Below, one piece after another: positions 44,048 through 53,293 of a stretch of 64,000 nucleotides of DNA; position 1 is the first letter of the stretch, and every line of letters starts with the position of its first letter. The DNA is taken from assembly GCA_001789205.1 (NCBI GenBank), contig MFYT01000008.1:62001-126000 (forward strand), given 5' to 3'. The notes under the pieces are model-generated. The model was not told the origin of the DNA. It did no database searches and worked only from the letters and a program-made list of their open reading frames with translations. A program made the translations under genes and the position numbers. Source of the DNA: Candidatus Raymondbacteria bacterium RIFOXYA2_FULL_49_16 (GTDB lineage Bacteria; Fibrobacterota; OXYB2-FULL-49-7; XYB2-FULL-49-35).

Positions 44048-45898
44048 TTACGCGATTTTCAGTGTTTTGATAAAGGATGGAAAGAAAAGAGGGATCTCTG
44101 ATCCGGTTGGCGCATGTCGCAGAATATTTTCAAGTTTAGAAACTATTTTCTGAACTTTAAAAGTTGTTAATAAGCGAGCTGCTCGTATTACGATAAATTC
44201 GTTTTCGTTTTCCAGCGCCCGGATCAATAGTGCAGTGGAGGCTGGTCCTAAATTTCCTAACGCAAGTTCCGCATCCCTGCGAACGCTCCAGCAGGGATCG
44301 CCTAATGCCTCGACGAGGGCTTTTGCCGCCGTTGATTTTCGTAACTGTCCAAGAGCGGTGCATGCAGTTGCACGTACCTGATACGAAGGATCTTTCAGAG
44401 CCTGCATAAGAGCAGTAATGGTTCTTCCCGACACTTCGCCATATCCGAGTATTTTAATGCTTTGCGCTCGGATGAGTTCATTCCCCTGTTTCGCAAGATC
44501 TAACAGCATGTTTGTTATGGTTTTATCAACAGTCAGGTTCAATCTCATGCGTAGACGATCTATGGTACGAAGCGCTTCAAGTATCACATAGTTACTGCGT
44601 TCATTCTTTAATGTATCAGACACAAGGGCAAGCGCTGATTTGTCGCCAATCTCCGCTAAAATAGCCAATGTACTGCTGCGCGCCCATACAGCGGTGAATA
44701 TTTTTTCAAGCGATTCTTGCGCAACAACATTCTCAGGGTCGGTCCCATTCATCTCTATCTCTTTGAGCGCAGGGATGACGCGAGGGTCCTTCAATTCGCC
44801 AAGGACTCTGATGTACCTCAACCGTAAACGTGTAATCCGGCAACTGGCAAGCGCATGCAAAAATGGGTCAGGTGCAATAAGATTTACCGCGAGGATATCC
44901 TCAAAATAATCCTTCACCCCTTCATTGATCTTTGAGAGGGCATTGATGGCTTCCTGTCGTATGGTATAGTAATTACTTCCAAGGTTGTTCAGGAGCACGA
45001 GAATGGCGCGTTTATCTTTTAACTCTCCAAGACACCTGATCGCATTGGAACGAAAGATTCTGCTTCTATGCTGGCGCATTATTTTGATAAGATGGGTGGT
45101 GCTTTCCTGCCCTATTTCAACCAACGCTTTGATTGCCAGGCCCACAACTTTTTCATCGTGTTCATCGAGACTGGTAATGAGAGCTTCGATTGTCCGTTGA
45201 TCATGCAGTTTGATAAAGGTCTCAAGCGTCCTGTGTTTGATGGCTTTATTCGGATCGTCGAGAAGGGCTATAAGATGAGGAAGGAAATTTCTATTTCCCC
45301 GGATACCAATCACCTCTATGATACCAAGACGTACCTGATCGCTCCTGGATTCAAGACATTCATTAATCAGCTCATCACTCAGACCATCCATAGTGCTCAA
45401 TGTGGTAATTATTTTACGATGCAGTTCCTCGTTTGGCAGTACAAGAATCCTGGTAAGAACTTTAATGGCTGCGGCATCTTTTCGTTGAGCAAGCTTGTCT
45501 ACTTTACCGCAGAGCGCGGATAAAGCGGCATTCCGAATATTCCAATTTTCATCTGCGAGCAGCGTAACAAGAGGGTCGAGCATGTCTGCGGGGCCCAGCT
45601 TATCTAGAAATTGAACAATGGCCCACCGTACATTGGAATCTGATGAGTTGATAATTTTCGGTTTTAGGATATGGACAGTACCCTCACCGGCTTCAAGCCT
45701 GATGAGAGCGTGTATTGCCGCCCGCACCACATCGTACTCTTTATCGTTGAGCGCTTTGATGAGAAATAATATGCCTTCACCGCGAAGACTTTTTTTCTTT
45801 TCGCACAATCCTCGTATCGCGTAGAGAGACCTGATTCTGGAAGTGCTGTCGGCGCCTTCCTCAAGTTGAGTGGTAAAGGTACGCAGCATCGGGTCCAT
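44048..45898 (-). CDS. HEAT-repeat protein
   Basis: 616 residues built almost wholly of HEAT/PBS-lyase-type repeats of about 31 residues, such as GTVHILKPKIINSSDSNVRW, VIPALKEIEMN and KALVEALGDPCWSVRRDAEL. At least twelve units can be counted. No signal peptide or membrane helix, so a cytoplasmic scaffold is likely. Such proteins bind other proteins; no partner can be named. It is the last gene of the long minus-strand block, 5 bases after the Cys-rich protein. Confidence 0.85.
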   Translation of the reverse strand: MDPMLRTFTTQLEEGADSTSRIRSLYAIRGLCEKKKSLRGEGILFLIKALNDKEYDVVRAAIHALIRLEAGEGTVHILKPKIINSSDSNVRWAIVQFLDKLGPADMLDPLVTLLADENWNIRNAALSALCGKVDKLAQRKDAAAIKVLTRILVLPNEELHRKIITTLSTMDGLSDELINECLESRSDQVRLGIIEVIGIRGNRNFLPHLIALLDDPNKAIKHRTLETFIKLHDQRTIEALITSLDEHDEKVVGLAIKALVEIGQESTTHLIKIMRQHRSRIFRSNAIRCLGELKDKRAILVLLNNLGSNYYTIRQEAINALSKINEGVKDYFEDILAVNLIAPDPFLHALASCRITRLRLRYIRVLGELKDPRVIPALKEIEMNGTDPENVVAQESLEKIFTAVWARSSTLAILAEIGDKSALALVSDTLKNERSNYVILEALRTIDRLRMRLNLTVDKTITNMLLDLAKQGNELIRAQSIKILGYGEVSGRTITALMQALKDPSYQVRATACTALGQLRKSTAAKALVEALGDPCWSVRRDAELALGNLGPASTALLIRALENENEFIVIRAARLLTTFKVQKIVSKLENILRHAPTGSEIPLFFPSFIKTLKIA

Positions 45899-45903
45899 GG
45901 GTT

Positions 45904-46404
45904 TTAAATCCTCTCAACAATACCCTGGCAGCCATTGACTAGGTCGACAGAAATTGTTTCATAGGTGCAATCAATGTTAGCCAGAATCAGCACTGCTGCC
46001 CTGAAACACCCGATGCGTGCACATGTAAGGTCTTTAACCCCTACATCTTCATCCATGAGGTCTTTGCAGCTTTTCATGTACGGGCATACCATTACTTTTA
46101 TTTCAACTGAATTTGGGTTAATTTCCGTTATCTCGACTTGGCTTGCGTCTTTCAATAGCCCTGCGCGGACCGAAAATTCGATATAGTTCTGAATGGCTTC
46201 ACGGATAGATTTTGCTTTTTTTATAGTGATGCCGAATTCATCATCCATGAGGCGAAGATAGTCTTCTGTCGCGTGTTCATATGAACGCATGCAGAATTTC
46301 TTTGGACGCATACCATGAAAATCGCGGGCTGTTTTTTCCATTGCGGTAAGCCAGATGCGTACGAGAGCCCATCCTGCCTGTTCCTGGGTAACTTGCTGCG
46401 CCAT
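45904..46404 (-). CDS. Cys-containing protein of unknown function
   Basis: 166 residues, soluble, helical N-terminus and a C-terminal half with a conserved-looking cysteine cluster: VMVCPYMKSCKDL (about 107 and 113), LTCARIGCFRAA (about 127 and 132) and later Cys in IDC and NGC. The spacing CPYxxxC ... CxxxxC suggests a metal or thiol site, loosely like V4R-type or ATC-hydrolase-like domains, but I cannot assign it. It has a good site (AAAGGAGC) and lies between ackA and the HEAT protein in the same orientation. Confidence 0.6.
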   Translation of the reverse strand: MAQQVTQEQAGWALVRIWLTAMEKTARDFHGMRPKKFCMRSYEHATEDYLRLMDDEFGITIKKAKSIREAIQNYIEFSVRAGLLKDASQVEITEINPNSVEIKVMVCPYMKSCKDLMDEDVGVKDLTCARIGCFRAAVLILANIDCTYETISVDLVNGCQGIVERI

Positions 46405-46429
46405 TCGGTGCGCTCCTTTCTATGTTCAA

Positions 46430-47824
46430 TTATTTCAGATTCATGGCCTTGAGCTGGTATTCAATGGCGCGCGAACTGACTGATTTTTGTGATTGCTTCT
46501 TGAATTCCACACTCAAATCATTCATTGAAATCGTAGGATTGTTGATCCACAACAGGACAAGATTTCTCATATCTTTCGAATCGAGCTTTAGCAATTCGTT
46601 TTCTGTCTCACCAGGATCAGCTTTCTTCTGGTCATCTTGCATTTGTTCTATGATCTGACTAGCATCGCGCGCGATGGTCAGTTCCTCATTTGTTTTTATA
46701 ACAAATACTTTTGTTTTCCCGGTGCCAATAACCTCTTCACTCTTTCCATTCAGAATAGAATCGATTTTTATACCTATGCATTCCATGTTTTCGCATACTT
46801 TTTCCCGAACTATTGCAGCATTTTCACCAATACCACCGGTAAAAACCAATGCGTCGAGTCCTCCCAGCGCGGCCATATAAGCGCCAACGTATTTTTTTAT
46901 CCTGTAGCAGAAAATGTCAATAGCGAGCTGACTCAGGTGGCTGTTATCTTTTGCTGCCTCAATGATCTCACGCAGATCGTTGGATGTCTCAGAAATCCCA
47001 AGAAGACCGCTCTGTTTGTTCATGAGGCTGTCAATTTCCTTGAGAGAAAGCTTTTCCCTTTCCATGAGGTACGGTATTACCGCCGGATCAATATCGCCGC
47101 AGCGGGTGCCCATAATAAGACCTTCGAGCGGAGTGAAACCCATCGAAGTATCGATAGAGACTCCCCCCTTGACTGCGGCAATACTTGAACCGTTTCCGAG
47201 GTGGCACGTTATAATCTTTGTCCGGGCTTTTGGTTTTTTCAGCAGTTCTATTGCCCGGTTCGCAACATATTTATGCGAGGTGCCGTGGAATCCATATCTG
47301 CGTATGCCAAATTTCCGGTAAATGGCATAGGGTAAGCCGTATATGTAGGCTTCTTCAGGCATGTTGTGATGGAACGCTGTATCGAAAACCGCTATCTGCG
47401 GTATACCGGGAAGCACTGTTTTACAGACTTCAATGCCTTTCAAATTATGAGGATTATGCAAGGGGGCAAATTTGCAGAACTCCCGTATGCAGGTCTCCAC
47501 TTCCTCGCTGATGAGAACCGAATCTGAAAATTTTTCACCGCCATGAACCACACGATGGCCAATGCCGTCTATTTCTCTTTTATCTTTAATGACACCCGTT
47601 TTGGAAGACAACAGAAGGTTTATGATATGTTCGATCGCCTGATTGTGATTCAGAATCTCGTGCACTTCCTTGATTTTACTGCTGTGATGTGGTTCGTAGG
47701 TAAGCAGTGCGCTGGCTGTGCCGATTTTTTCTATGGCGCCTTTGCAGATGAGCTCTTCTGTACGCATCTCGATGAATTGAAATTTTATAGAGGAGCTGCC
47801 GCAATTCAGGACAAGTATCTTCAT
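46430..47824 (-). CDS. ackA: Acetate kinase with a C-terminal extension
   Basis: Interconverts acetate plus ATP and acetyl phosphate. The core (about 1-392) is complete: LVLNCGSSSIKFQ, HRVVHGGEKF, FDTAFHHNMP, RRYGFHGTSHKYV, CHLGNGSSI, MGFTPLEGLIMGTRCGDIDP, FTGGIGENAA and TNEELTIARD. The protein is 464 residues, about 65 longer than usual. The extra part (393-464) is a charged linker and a helical domain (MRNLVLLWINNPTISMNDLS and onward) that looks HTH-like. No phosphotransacetylase gene is adjacent. It lies in the block headed by two-component genes, which matters because acetyl phosphate can phosphorylate response regulators. Confidence 0.95.
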   Translation of the reverse strand: MKILVLNCGSSSIKFQFIEMRTEELICKGAIEKIGTASALLTYEPHHSSKIKEVHEILNHNQAIEHIINLLLSSKTGVIKDKREIDGIGHRVVHGGEKFSDSVLISEEVETCIREFCKFAPLHNPHNLKGIEVCKTVLPGIPQIAVFDTAFHHNMPEEAYIYGLPYAIYRKFGIRRYGFHGTSHKYVANRAIELLKKPKARTKIITCHLGNGSSIAAVKGGVSIDTSMGFTPLEGLIMGTRCGDIDPAVIPYLMEREKLSLKEIDSLMNKQSGLLGISETSNDLREIIEAAKDNSHLSQLAIDIFCYRIKKYVGAYMAALGGLDALVFTGGIGENAAIVREKVCENMECIGIKIDSILNGKSEEVIGTGKTKVFVIKTNEELTIARDASQIIEQMQDDQKKADPGETENELLKLDSKDMRNLVLLWINNPTISMNDLSVEFKKQSQKSVSSRAIEYQLKAMNLK

Positions 47825-47906
47825 GATATATTCCTTTTGCTGATTCCAAAAGACTATTGGACACTATAACTATTATTTATTATCCAAATTAAAGTCAAAG
47901 AAATAA

Positions 47907-49292
47907 TCAAAAATCCGCGTTCTTCGGAGTACGAGGGAATGGGATGACATCCCGAATATTTTCCATTCCGGTTATTCCCAGCATCGCCCTTTCAAACCCT
48001 AGTCCGAATCCGGCATGCGGCACCGAGCCATATCTCCTCAGGTCCAGATACCACCAATACTTTTCGGGATCCAACCCTTTTTGAATAATCGCCTGATTAA
48101 GTAGATCGTATCGCTCTTCACGTTGGCTGCCGCCAATAATTTCACCAATCCCGGGAATAAGCACATCCATTGCTCTCACCGTTCGTCCATCATCATTCTG
48201 ACGCATGTAAAAAGCCTTGATCTCTTTTGGGTAATCGTAAATGATCGTCGGTCCTTTTACTATCTCCTCAGTGAGGAAACGTTCGTGTTCGGACTGGAGA
48301 TCGGAACCCCAGGAGATTGGGAAATTAAAATTAGTCCCAGATTTCTCGAGAAGGGCTATGGCGTCAGTATATGATATTGTTTCAAAGCGCTTTACGATGG
48401 TTTGCTCAAGCGTTGCAAGAAGGCCGGGGCGAATATGTGTGTCAAAAAAGTCCATCTCATTGGGGCATTTATGCAAAGTAACCTGGAGAATCGATTTTAG
48501 AAACTGTTCTGCCAGATTCATGAGGGCCGGAAGGTCGAAGAAAGCCGCCTCGGGTTCCACCATCCAGAACTCAGCAAGATGACGCGTTGTGTTTGAGTTT
48601 TCCGCTCTGAAGGTGGGCCCAAAAGTATAGATTTTCCCTATCGCCGTAGCATATGCCTCACCTTCGAGCTGACCGCTGACCGTTAGATTGGCAGGTTTTC
48701 CAAAAAAATCATGAGTAAAATCAATCTGCCCAGCCTGCATGGGAAGGTTCATGAGATCGAGGGTGGAAACCCTGAACATTTCACCAGCACCCTCGCAGTC
48801 ACTCGTGGTGATAATTGGGGTATGCACATAGTAAAACCCATGTTCATTGAAAAATGAATGTATTGCATAGCTGAGCGCATGACGTACTCGTGCCACAGCG
48901 CCAAACGTATTTGTCCGTGCCCGTAAATGCCCTATTGTCCTTAAAAACTCGAAAGAATGCCGTTTTTTTTGGAGAGGATAGGATGTATCACAGTAACCGA
49001 GAACAGTGATTTCAGTCGCACGTATTTCAACCGGCTGCCCCTTTCCCATTGAGGAGACTAATTTGCCGCGAATGGTAACGCTTGTCCCAGTTGTAATTGA
49101 TTGAATTTCGTTTTTATAGTTTGGGAGCGCCTCATCAGCTATGACTTGTATGTTCTTGAGGCAAGAACCATCGTTAACTTCGATAAAGGAGAAGCCACCC
49201 TTAGACCCCCGATGTGTTCGCACCCATCCGGAAACGAAAATTTCCTGTTCATACGAATTGGATTTCAGAAGCTGCGCGATGGTTGTATTCAT
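47907..49292 (-). CDS. asnS: Asparaginyl-tRNA synthetase
   Basis: Class IIb synthetase charging tRNA(Asn). 461 residues, normal. N-terminal OB-fold anticodon domain (about 15-105), then the catalytic core with motif 2 [20 protein letters not shown] and motif 3 [16 protein letters not shown]. The Asn-specific sequence after motif 2 (EPEAAF) separates it from AspS. It ends [11 protein letters not shown], the usual AsnS C-terminus. A 44-residue membrane protein gene ends 4 bases upstream. Confidence 0.96.
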   Translation of the reverse strand: MNTTIAQLLKSNSYEQEIFVSGWVRTHRGSKGGFSFIEVNDGSCLKNIQVIADEALPNYKNEIQSITTGTSVTIRGKLVSSMGKGQPVEIRATEITVLGYCDTSYPLQKKRHSFEFLRTIGHLRARTNTFGAVARVRHALSYAIHSFFNEHGFYYVHTPIITTSDCEGAGEMFRVSTLDLMNLPMQAGQIDFTHDFFGKPANLTVSGQLEGEAYATAIGKIYTFGPTFRAENSNTTRHLAEFWMVEPEAAFFDLPALMNLAEQFLKSILQVTLHKCPNEMDFFDTHIRPGLLATLEQTIVKRFETISYTDAIALLEKSGTNFNFPISWGSDLQSEHERFLTEEIVKGPTIIYDYPKEIKAFYMRQNDDGRTVRAMDVLIPGIGEIIGGSQREERYDLLNQAIIQKGLDPEKYWWYLDLRRYGSVPHAGFGLGFERAMLGITGMENIRDVIPFPRTPKNADF

Positions 49293-49296
49293 ACTG

Positions 49297-49431
49297 CTAG
49301 AAGAAATGTTTCATTCCTTTAAAAAGAACAAATACCATGACGAGTACAGCCGTGATAATGAGTACGTAGAGTACTTTATTGATGCAAGCAATGGTTTGGC
49401 CAGGTTTTCGTGGAAGTTCGCGATTCCTCAT
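49297..49431 (-). CDS. 44-residue single-pass membrane protein
   Basis: A very short frame overlapping the 3' end of the RmlD-like gene by 56 bases. It has an excellent ribosome site (GGAAGGAGAG, ending 4 bases before the ATG). Residues 1-10 are basic ([10 protein letters not shown]) and residues 18-38 form one hydrophobic helix ([17 protein letters not shown] within it), so the N-terminus should stay inside. Its stop lies 4 bases from the asnS start. The strong ribosome site and clean membrane pattern support a real gene. Function unknown. Confidence 0.55.
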   Translation of the reverse strand: MRNRELPRKPGQTIACINKVLYVLIITAVLVMVFVLFKGMKHFF

Positions 49432-50302
49432 ATTCTCTCCTTCCTAATGCAATAATATACTTTTTTGTATCGGTACAGGTCAGGTTACAGACATATTTAA
49501 TCAGACTATTATCCATGCTAAGATCTTTCTGCATTGGCGACCGTGATTCGCTATCTGACATCATAATTTCTTCATAGGGAATCTCCGTCAGTCCTAACCC
49601 TTCGCAAAGCCACTGTCCCATCCCAACACGATTGATGCGCTGATCGCCTCCCGCATGCAGAGTCCCTATGAAATCGTCGTTTATTAGGCTGATAATCATG
49701 GATACTAGATCGTCAATAACAATGGGCGTACGGTACTGATCAGAGAAAAGTGGAAAGATGACGCGTTTGTTTACATTGCCAAGCATCCACTCAATAAAGC
49801 CACGGGTCCCTCTTGGGTCTCTACCAAGGATAAGGGCGCTTCTGATGATAGCATAATTTTGGGCGTATTGAGACACGTACCCCTCTCCTTCAGCTTTGGT
49901 TTTCCCATATACCGATATGGGGTCAGGAACATCATTTGGAAGATAGTAGCTTCCTTTCCTGCCGCTAAAAACCATGTCTGAAGAAAGATGTATTAATCTG
50001 CATGTTGATGCACACACTTGCGCGAGATTCTTCACGCCTATGGCTTGTACTGCATAGGCTGTATCCGGATGTTGTTCGCACACAGCGACTGGGAGACAGG
50101 TCAGATTGATCGCGCATGCGGGATTTGTTGCAGCGAAAAGGTTCTCAATCGACCTATTATCTGAAACATCTACTGTTGTGGCTCCGCTCATCGGCGTATG
50201 AAATACCGGCACAAGAATGCATTCATGGCAATGGCCAGCATTCTTCAGAATGTGTTGACCGAGGAAACCACCCACACCTATCAACAGTACATTCCGTTTC
50301 AT
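49376..50302 (-). CDS. RmlD-like dTDP-4-dehydrorhamnose reductase/SDR family protein
   Basis: 308 residues, extended short-chain dehydrogenase fold. Rossmann loop LLIGVGGFLGQHIL (a GxGGxxG variant), the catalytic LSSDMVFSG (Thr/Ser position) and YGKTKAEGE (Tyr and Lys of YxxxK), and a substrate-binding second half (PIVIDDLVSMIISL, GTLHAGGDQRINRVGMGQWL). It fits RmlD-like reductases that finish deoxysugar nucleotides. An RmlC-like gene is at 63321, but far away. Its start overlaps the TPR/AgmX-like gene end by 4 bases. Confidence 0.85.
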   Translation of the reverse strand: MKRNVLLIGVGGFLGQHILKNAGHCHECILVPVFHTPMSGATTVDVSDNRSIENLFAATNPACAINLTCLPVAVCEQHPDTAYAVQAIGVKNLAQVCASTCRLIHLSSDMVFSGRKGSYYLPNDVPDPISVYGKTKAEGEGYVSQYAQNYAIIRSALILGRDPRGTRGFIEWMLGNVNKRVIFPLFSDQYRTPIVIDDLVSMIISLINDDFIGTLHAGGDQRINRVGMGQWLCEGLGLTEIPYEEIMMSDSESRSPMQKDLSMDNSLIKYVCNLTCTDTKKYIIALGRREYEESRTSTKTWPNHCLHQ

Positions 50303-51891
50303 TCTGCTTTTTTAAAGACAATGGGATAGGTGATGGTTTGGGATGGATATTTGTCCTCAATTTGCGGAAAAGTCCAAGCTCTAACAAGTTCGAGTATTTT
50401 CCTTTGAAATTCAGCATCTTGGATGTCTGAGTCTTCTTCGATTCTGACATGACTAACGGCCCCGGAAGCCTCAATCGCAAAGGAGACTTTCAATGTTCCC
50501 TGAAAGTCGGCCCCACGTTTCAAAATGGTGTTGTACATTGCTTTAAGCGGAGGTATCTTTTTCATGATCTCACGCTGAATAAATGACGGTTTGCGCAATG
50601 GATGCATATTTACATCAAGGACTTCCTGGGCGACTTCTTTTTTACTCACCTTAAGCGCTAGGGCCTTTTCCGCCGCCTTAACCTCTTCTTGGGCCGCTTT
50701 TTCACCGGACAAATCAATGTTTTGAATCAGGCTAAGAACATCCATATCCCCCTTGCTAAGGGCTTTTTTGACTTCTTCGCGTTCTTGAAGGCGTATTTTA
50801 TCCGTAGCTTTGCTCTCCTCCATGATGTCCGAAAACGTGCTTAATTCATCAAAGAAGTTCTCGTCGCGATATTCCTTGAGTCTATTAAAAGCAATTTGTG
50901 AAATCTGCTTATCTCGCTCATAAAATTCTCCGATAATGAGAATTCGTCTGTTCGCATCTTTAGCCCAAGAAGAAATAGGCGCCTTTTCGATTGCCGTCTT
51001 GTAGTTTTCGATAGCGAGTCCATTTTCGCCAAGTTCCTCGTGGCAGCGTCCTTTGAGAAAAGCAACCTCGGCGAAGTCATTATCCGAACGTGATTTCTTT
51101 TCGATATCCGCGAATACCGCGATTGCGTTTTTATAGTCCATTAATAGGTAAAGCTTCTTGCCATATTGTATATTTCTGATTCCTTCTTTTTGAATTACCT
51201 TAAGGGAATCGTCCATCGTATTCAGGAAGTCGAGTAATTTCCAGGAGACCATGGCGGTTTCGGAATCCGGAAACCTGCCAATAATCTCTTCATACGAAGA
51301 ACGCGCCTTATCAAACTCGCCGTTCATTGACTCGCAAAAACCTTTGTGAAGTATGATATAGCTTTCTTTCTGTGGTGAATGTTTACGGGCCTTTAGGATG
51401 GAAAGATAGATATCAAGGGCTTTTTTATATTTTCGGTTGCGTTCATAAAAGTAAGCGACTTCAAGTTCCTTGTCGTCTGTTTCAACCCTCGTCTCATTAA
51501 TGATCTCTTTTCCCATAAATAGCCTGATAGCGTTGACTCCAATTCGTACAACCGGGTACACATGATTCCACGCGCTTTTCTCCTGTGGTTTATCGCGAAG
51601 AAAGTCGCCTGCGATAATAGCCATGACTTTTGATTCAACGGCATAGTCTTCGGTGTTGTCTGAACCGCGTTCCATACGCCTTTTAATAATAGAGTATTTG
51701 GCGAGCATGTTGAGACTGTTGTTGAGGTCTTGCTGGTGAGAAACTTCGTAGAGTATCTTGTCAAGCTCCTGAAAACGGACATCAATAATTGACATGTTGA
51801 ACAGAACACTGAAGGAAATAATGGTGACAATAAGAAGGACCGGGGGAATCAGGGACCATTTGAGATTAGATGTCTTCAGAGTCGGGCTCAT
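50299..51891 (-). CDS. TPR protein with AgmX/TonB-like C-terminal domain
   Basis: 530 residues. One N-terminal membrane helix (about 13-32: LIPPVLLIVTIISFSVLFN), then TPR units (about 145-320, e.g. YFYERNRKYKKALDIYLSIL and AEVAFLKGRCHEELGENGLA), a charged coiled region, and a C-terminal domain (about 440-530) with VSFAIEASGAVSHVRIEEDS and VRAWTFPQIEDKYPSQT, matching the AgmX/PglI or TonB C-terminal type. This layout suggests a periplasmic protein spanning toward the outer membrane. It follows the GGDEF-like gene by 6 bases and overlaps RmlD by 4. Confidence 0.78.
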   Translation of the reverse strand: MSPTLKTSNLKWSLIPPVLLIVTIISFSVLFNMSIIDVRFQELDKILYEVSHQQDLNNSLNMLAKYSIIKRRMERGSDNTEDYAVESKVMAIIAGDFLRDKPQEKSAWNHVYPVVRIGVNAIRLFMGKEIINETRVETDDKELEVAYFYERNRKYKKALDIYLSILKARKHSPQKESYIILHKGFCESMNGEFDKARSSYEEIIGRFPDSETAMVSWKLLDFLNTMDDSLKVIQKEGIRNIQYGKKLYLLMDYKNAIAVFADIEKKSRSDNDFAEVAFLKGRCHEELGENGLAIENYKTAIEKAPISSWAKDANRRILIIGEFYERDKQISQIAFNRLKEYRDENFFDELSTFSDIMEESKATDKIRLQEREEVKKALSKGDMDVLSLIQNIDLSGEKAAQEEVKAAEKALALKVSKKEVAQEVLDVNMHPLRKPSFIQREIMKKIPPLKAMYNTILKRGADFQGTLKVSFAIEASGAVSHVRIEEDSDIQDAEFQRKILELVRAWTFPQIEDKYPSQTITYPIVFKKAE

Positions 51892-51897
51892 GGAATT

Positions 51898-53220
51898 TTA
51901 TGATGCCCTTCGGTCGAGAGCGTAGCTGCTCCCCTCGATCCTTTTTGCCACCTTTTTCATTTCCGCAGCAACAGAAATAAGTTCAACGTGAGAATTAAAT
52001 TTTCTAAAATGGTTCGAAACCACAGCCAAAGAGATGGTCATGATTGCAAAACGCATGCGTTCTCCCTGACGAGAGATGGAATCGATATAACCATTTTTCG
52101 CATCGGTTTCGTTATAAAACTGAGTAATGTCATGGTCAAAAAGGGACGTGATGCCCTTGCATGTTGATTCCCATAGAGTAAATGGAACAACAACGACAAA
52201 ATCGTCGCCCCCTTCATGGCCTATAAATATCTTATCGTCCTTGAAGCTTTTTGCCGCTTCTATGAAGCAGTCGCGAGTATATAAAATTACATCATCGCCC
52301 CTGGTGAATCCGTATTTATCGTTGTATGCCTTGAAGTTATCTAAATCGGAATAGACGACCGCGATCTCCTCACCATTCTGAAGCCGCTGATCGATCTCCT
52401 GGGCAATGGAGATATTACCCGGTAGCCCTGTGAGAGGATTCGCCCCCCTGTCCTGTTCGCGCATGCGTTCAAGAGCAACGGTCATTTCGTTGAAAGAGAT
52501 TGCCAGTTCACCGATTTCATCGTTTCTGATGATATTTACCCTTGCTTGGAGCTCTCCCTGCGCAATCCGATGCGTCGCTTTTGAGAGTTCGAGTATGGGA
52601 TTTATAATAGTGCGTAAAAGCACAACCGCTGAAATGATGTGTAGGAAAATCACAAGGATGGCTATTATAATACATTGCCTGATGAGATATTTCATTTTCT
52701 CATCAACTTTTTTTATAGAGAGAGCCGCTTTTACGACAACGGTTTTATCGACTCCGTAATTCACGGGAATATATAAATTAATAACATTCTTAGAACGCTC
52801 CATGTCGTGATAGAAAATCCGATTCTCGAAGCTGTTTTTCTGAATAGACTTAATAACTCCCGATACTTCCTGCTTTGTGGGTTTTCGCACCTTCCCAATC
52901 GGTTTATTGTTAAAATATTCGGCGAGAATTTCACAATCCTCTTTAAACAGGGTAAAGCTTTTTATTCCCAGGTATCGGAGCTCTTTTTCAATTGTTTCTA
53001 TAGTTTCAGCGTCGATACCCTGCTTTTCTTGGAGTACCGCGTCCATTTTTATCCGGATATTAATGCTTTTACTCTCACTTTCAAGGATGGTGTTTTCGGA
53101 AATAAGATCGAGCTGGTTCTCAAAAATCATAAAGGTAAAGAGAGAGACATTAAGTATAGTTAAAATGAGATACGAAACCGTTGATTTGAATACTATAGAA
53201 CTGCGTTTTAGTCTAAACAT
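51898..53220 (-). CDS. Membrane HAMP-GGDEF protein with GGDDF signature
   Basis: 440 residues. Membrane helices at about 10-30 and 180-202 flank a periplasmic sensor domain. A HAMP domain follows (about 203-256, INPILELSKATHRIAQGELQ) and then a GGDEF-type domain. The substrate region (YSDLDNFKAYNDKYGFTRGD) is well kept, but the signature loop is GGDDF instead of GGDEF, so the catalytic Glu is Asp; activity may be weak or lost. No I-site RxxD is evident just before it. A TATATT element lies 26 bases upstream of the start, so it may have its own promoter. Confidence 0.88.
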   Translation of the reverse strand: MFRLKRSSIVFKSTVSYLILTILNVSLFTFMIFENQLDLISENTILESESKSINIRIKMDAVLQEKQGIDAETIETIEKELRYLGIKSFTLFKEDCEILAEYFNNKPIGKVRKPTKQEVSGVIKSIQKNSFENRIFYHDMERSKNVINLYIPVNYGVDKTVVVKAALSIKKVDEKMKYLIRQCIIIAILVIFLHIISAVVLLRTIINPILELSKATHRIAQGELQARVNIIRNDEIGELAISFNEMTVALERMREQDRGANPLTGLPGNISIAQEIDQRLQNGEEIAVVYSDLDNFKAYNDKYGFTRGDDVILYTRDCFIEAAKSFKDDKIFIGHEGGDDFVVVVPFTLWESTCKGITSLFDHDITQFYNETDAKNGYIDSISRQGERMRFAIMTISLAVVSNHFRKFNSHVELISVAAEMKKVAKRIEGSSYALDRRAS

Positions 53221-53245
53221 AAATAATTGTTTATAAATCCTTTTA

Positions 53246-53251
53246 AATATA
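53246..53251 (-). promoter_or_regulatory. Putative -10 element (TATATT) of the GGDEF-like gene
   Basis: TATATT on the minus strand, 26 bases upstream of the ATG. The surrounding sequence (AAAATGTATATTTAA, then AACAATTAT before the start) is nearly the same as upstream of the Wzi-like gene at 7504. Confidence 0.35.
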
Positions 53252-53293
53252 CATTTTCACATGAGAAAGCAACATGTTTTTCGTAAGGAATGC

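Noticed and set aside
45068-45523. 151-codon open frame antisense to the HEAT-repeat gene
   Set aside because: Arises from the repeat-rich codon pattern of the real gene; no supporting signal.
46637-47188. 183-codon open frame antisense to ackA
   Set aside because: Shadow of a strongly conserved gene on the other strand; no ribosome site or family pattern.
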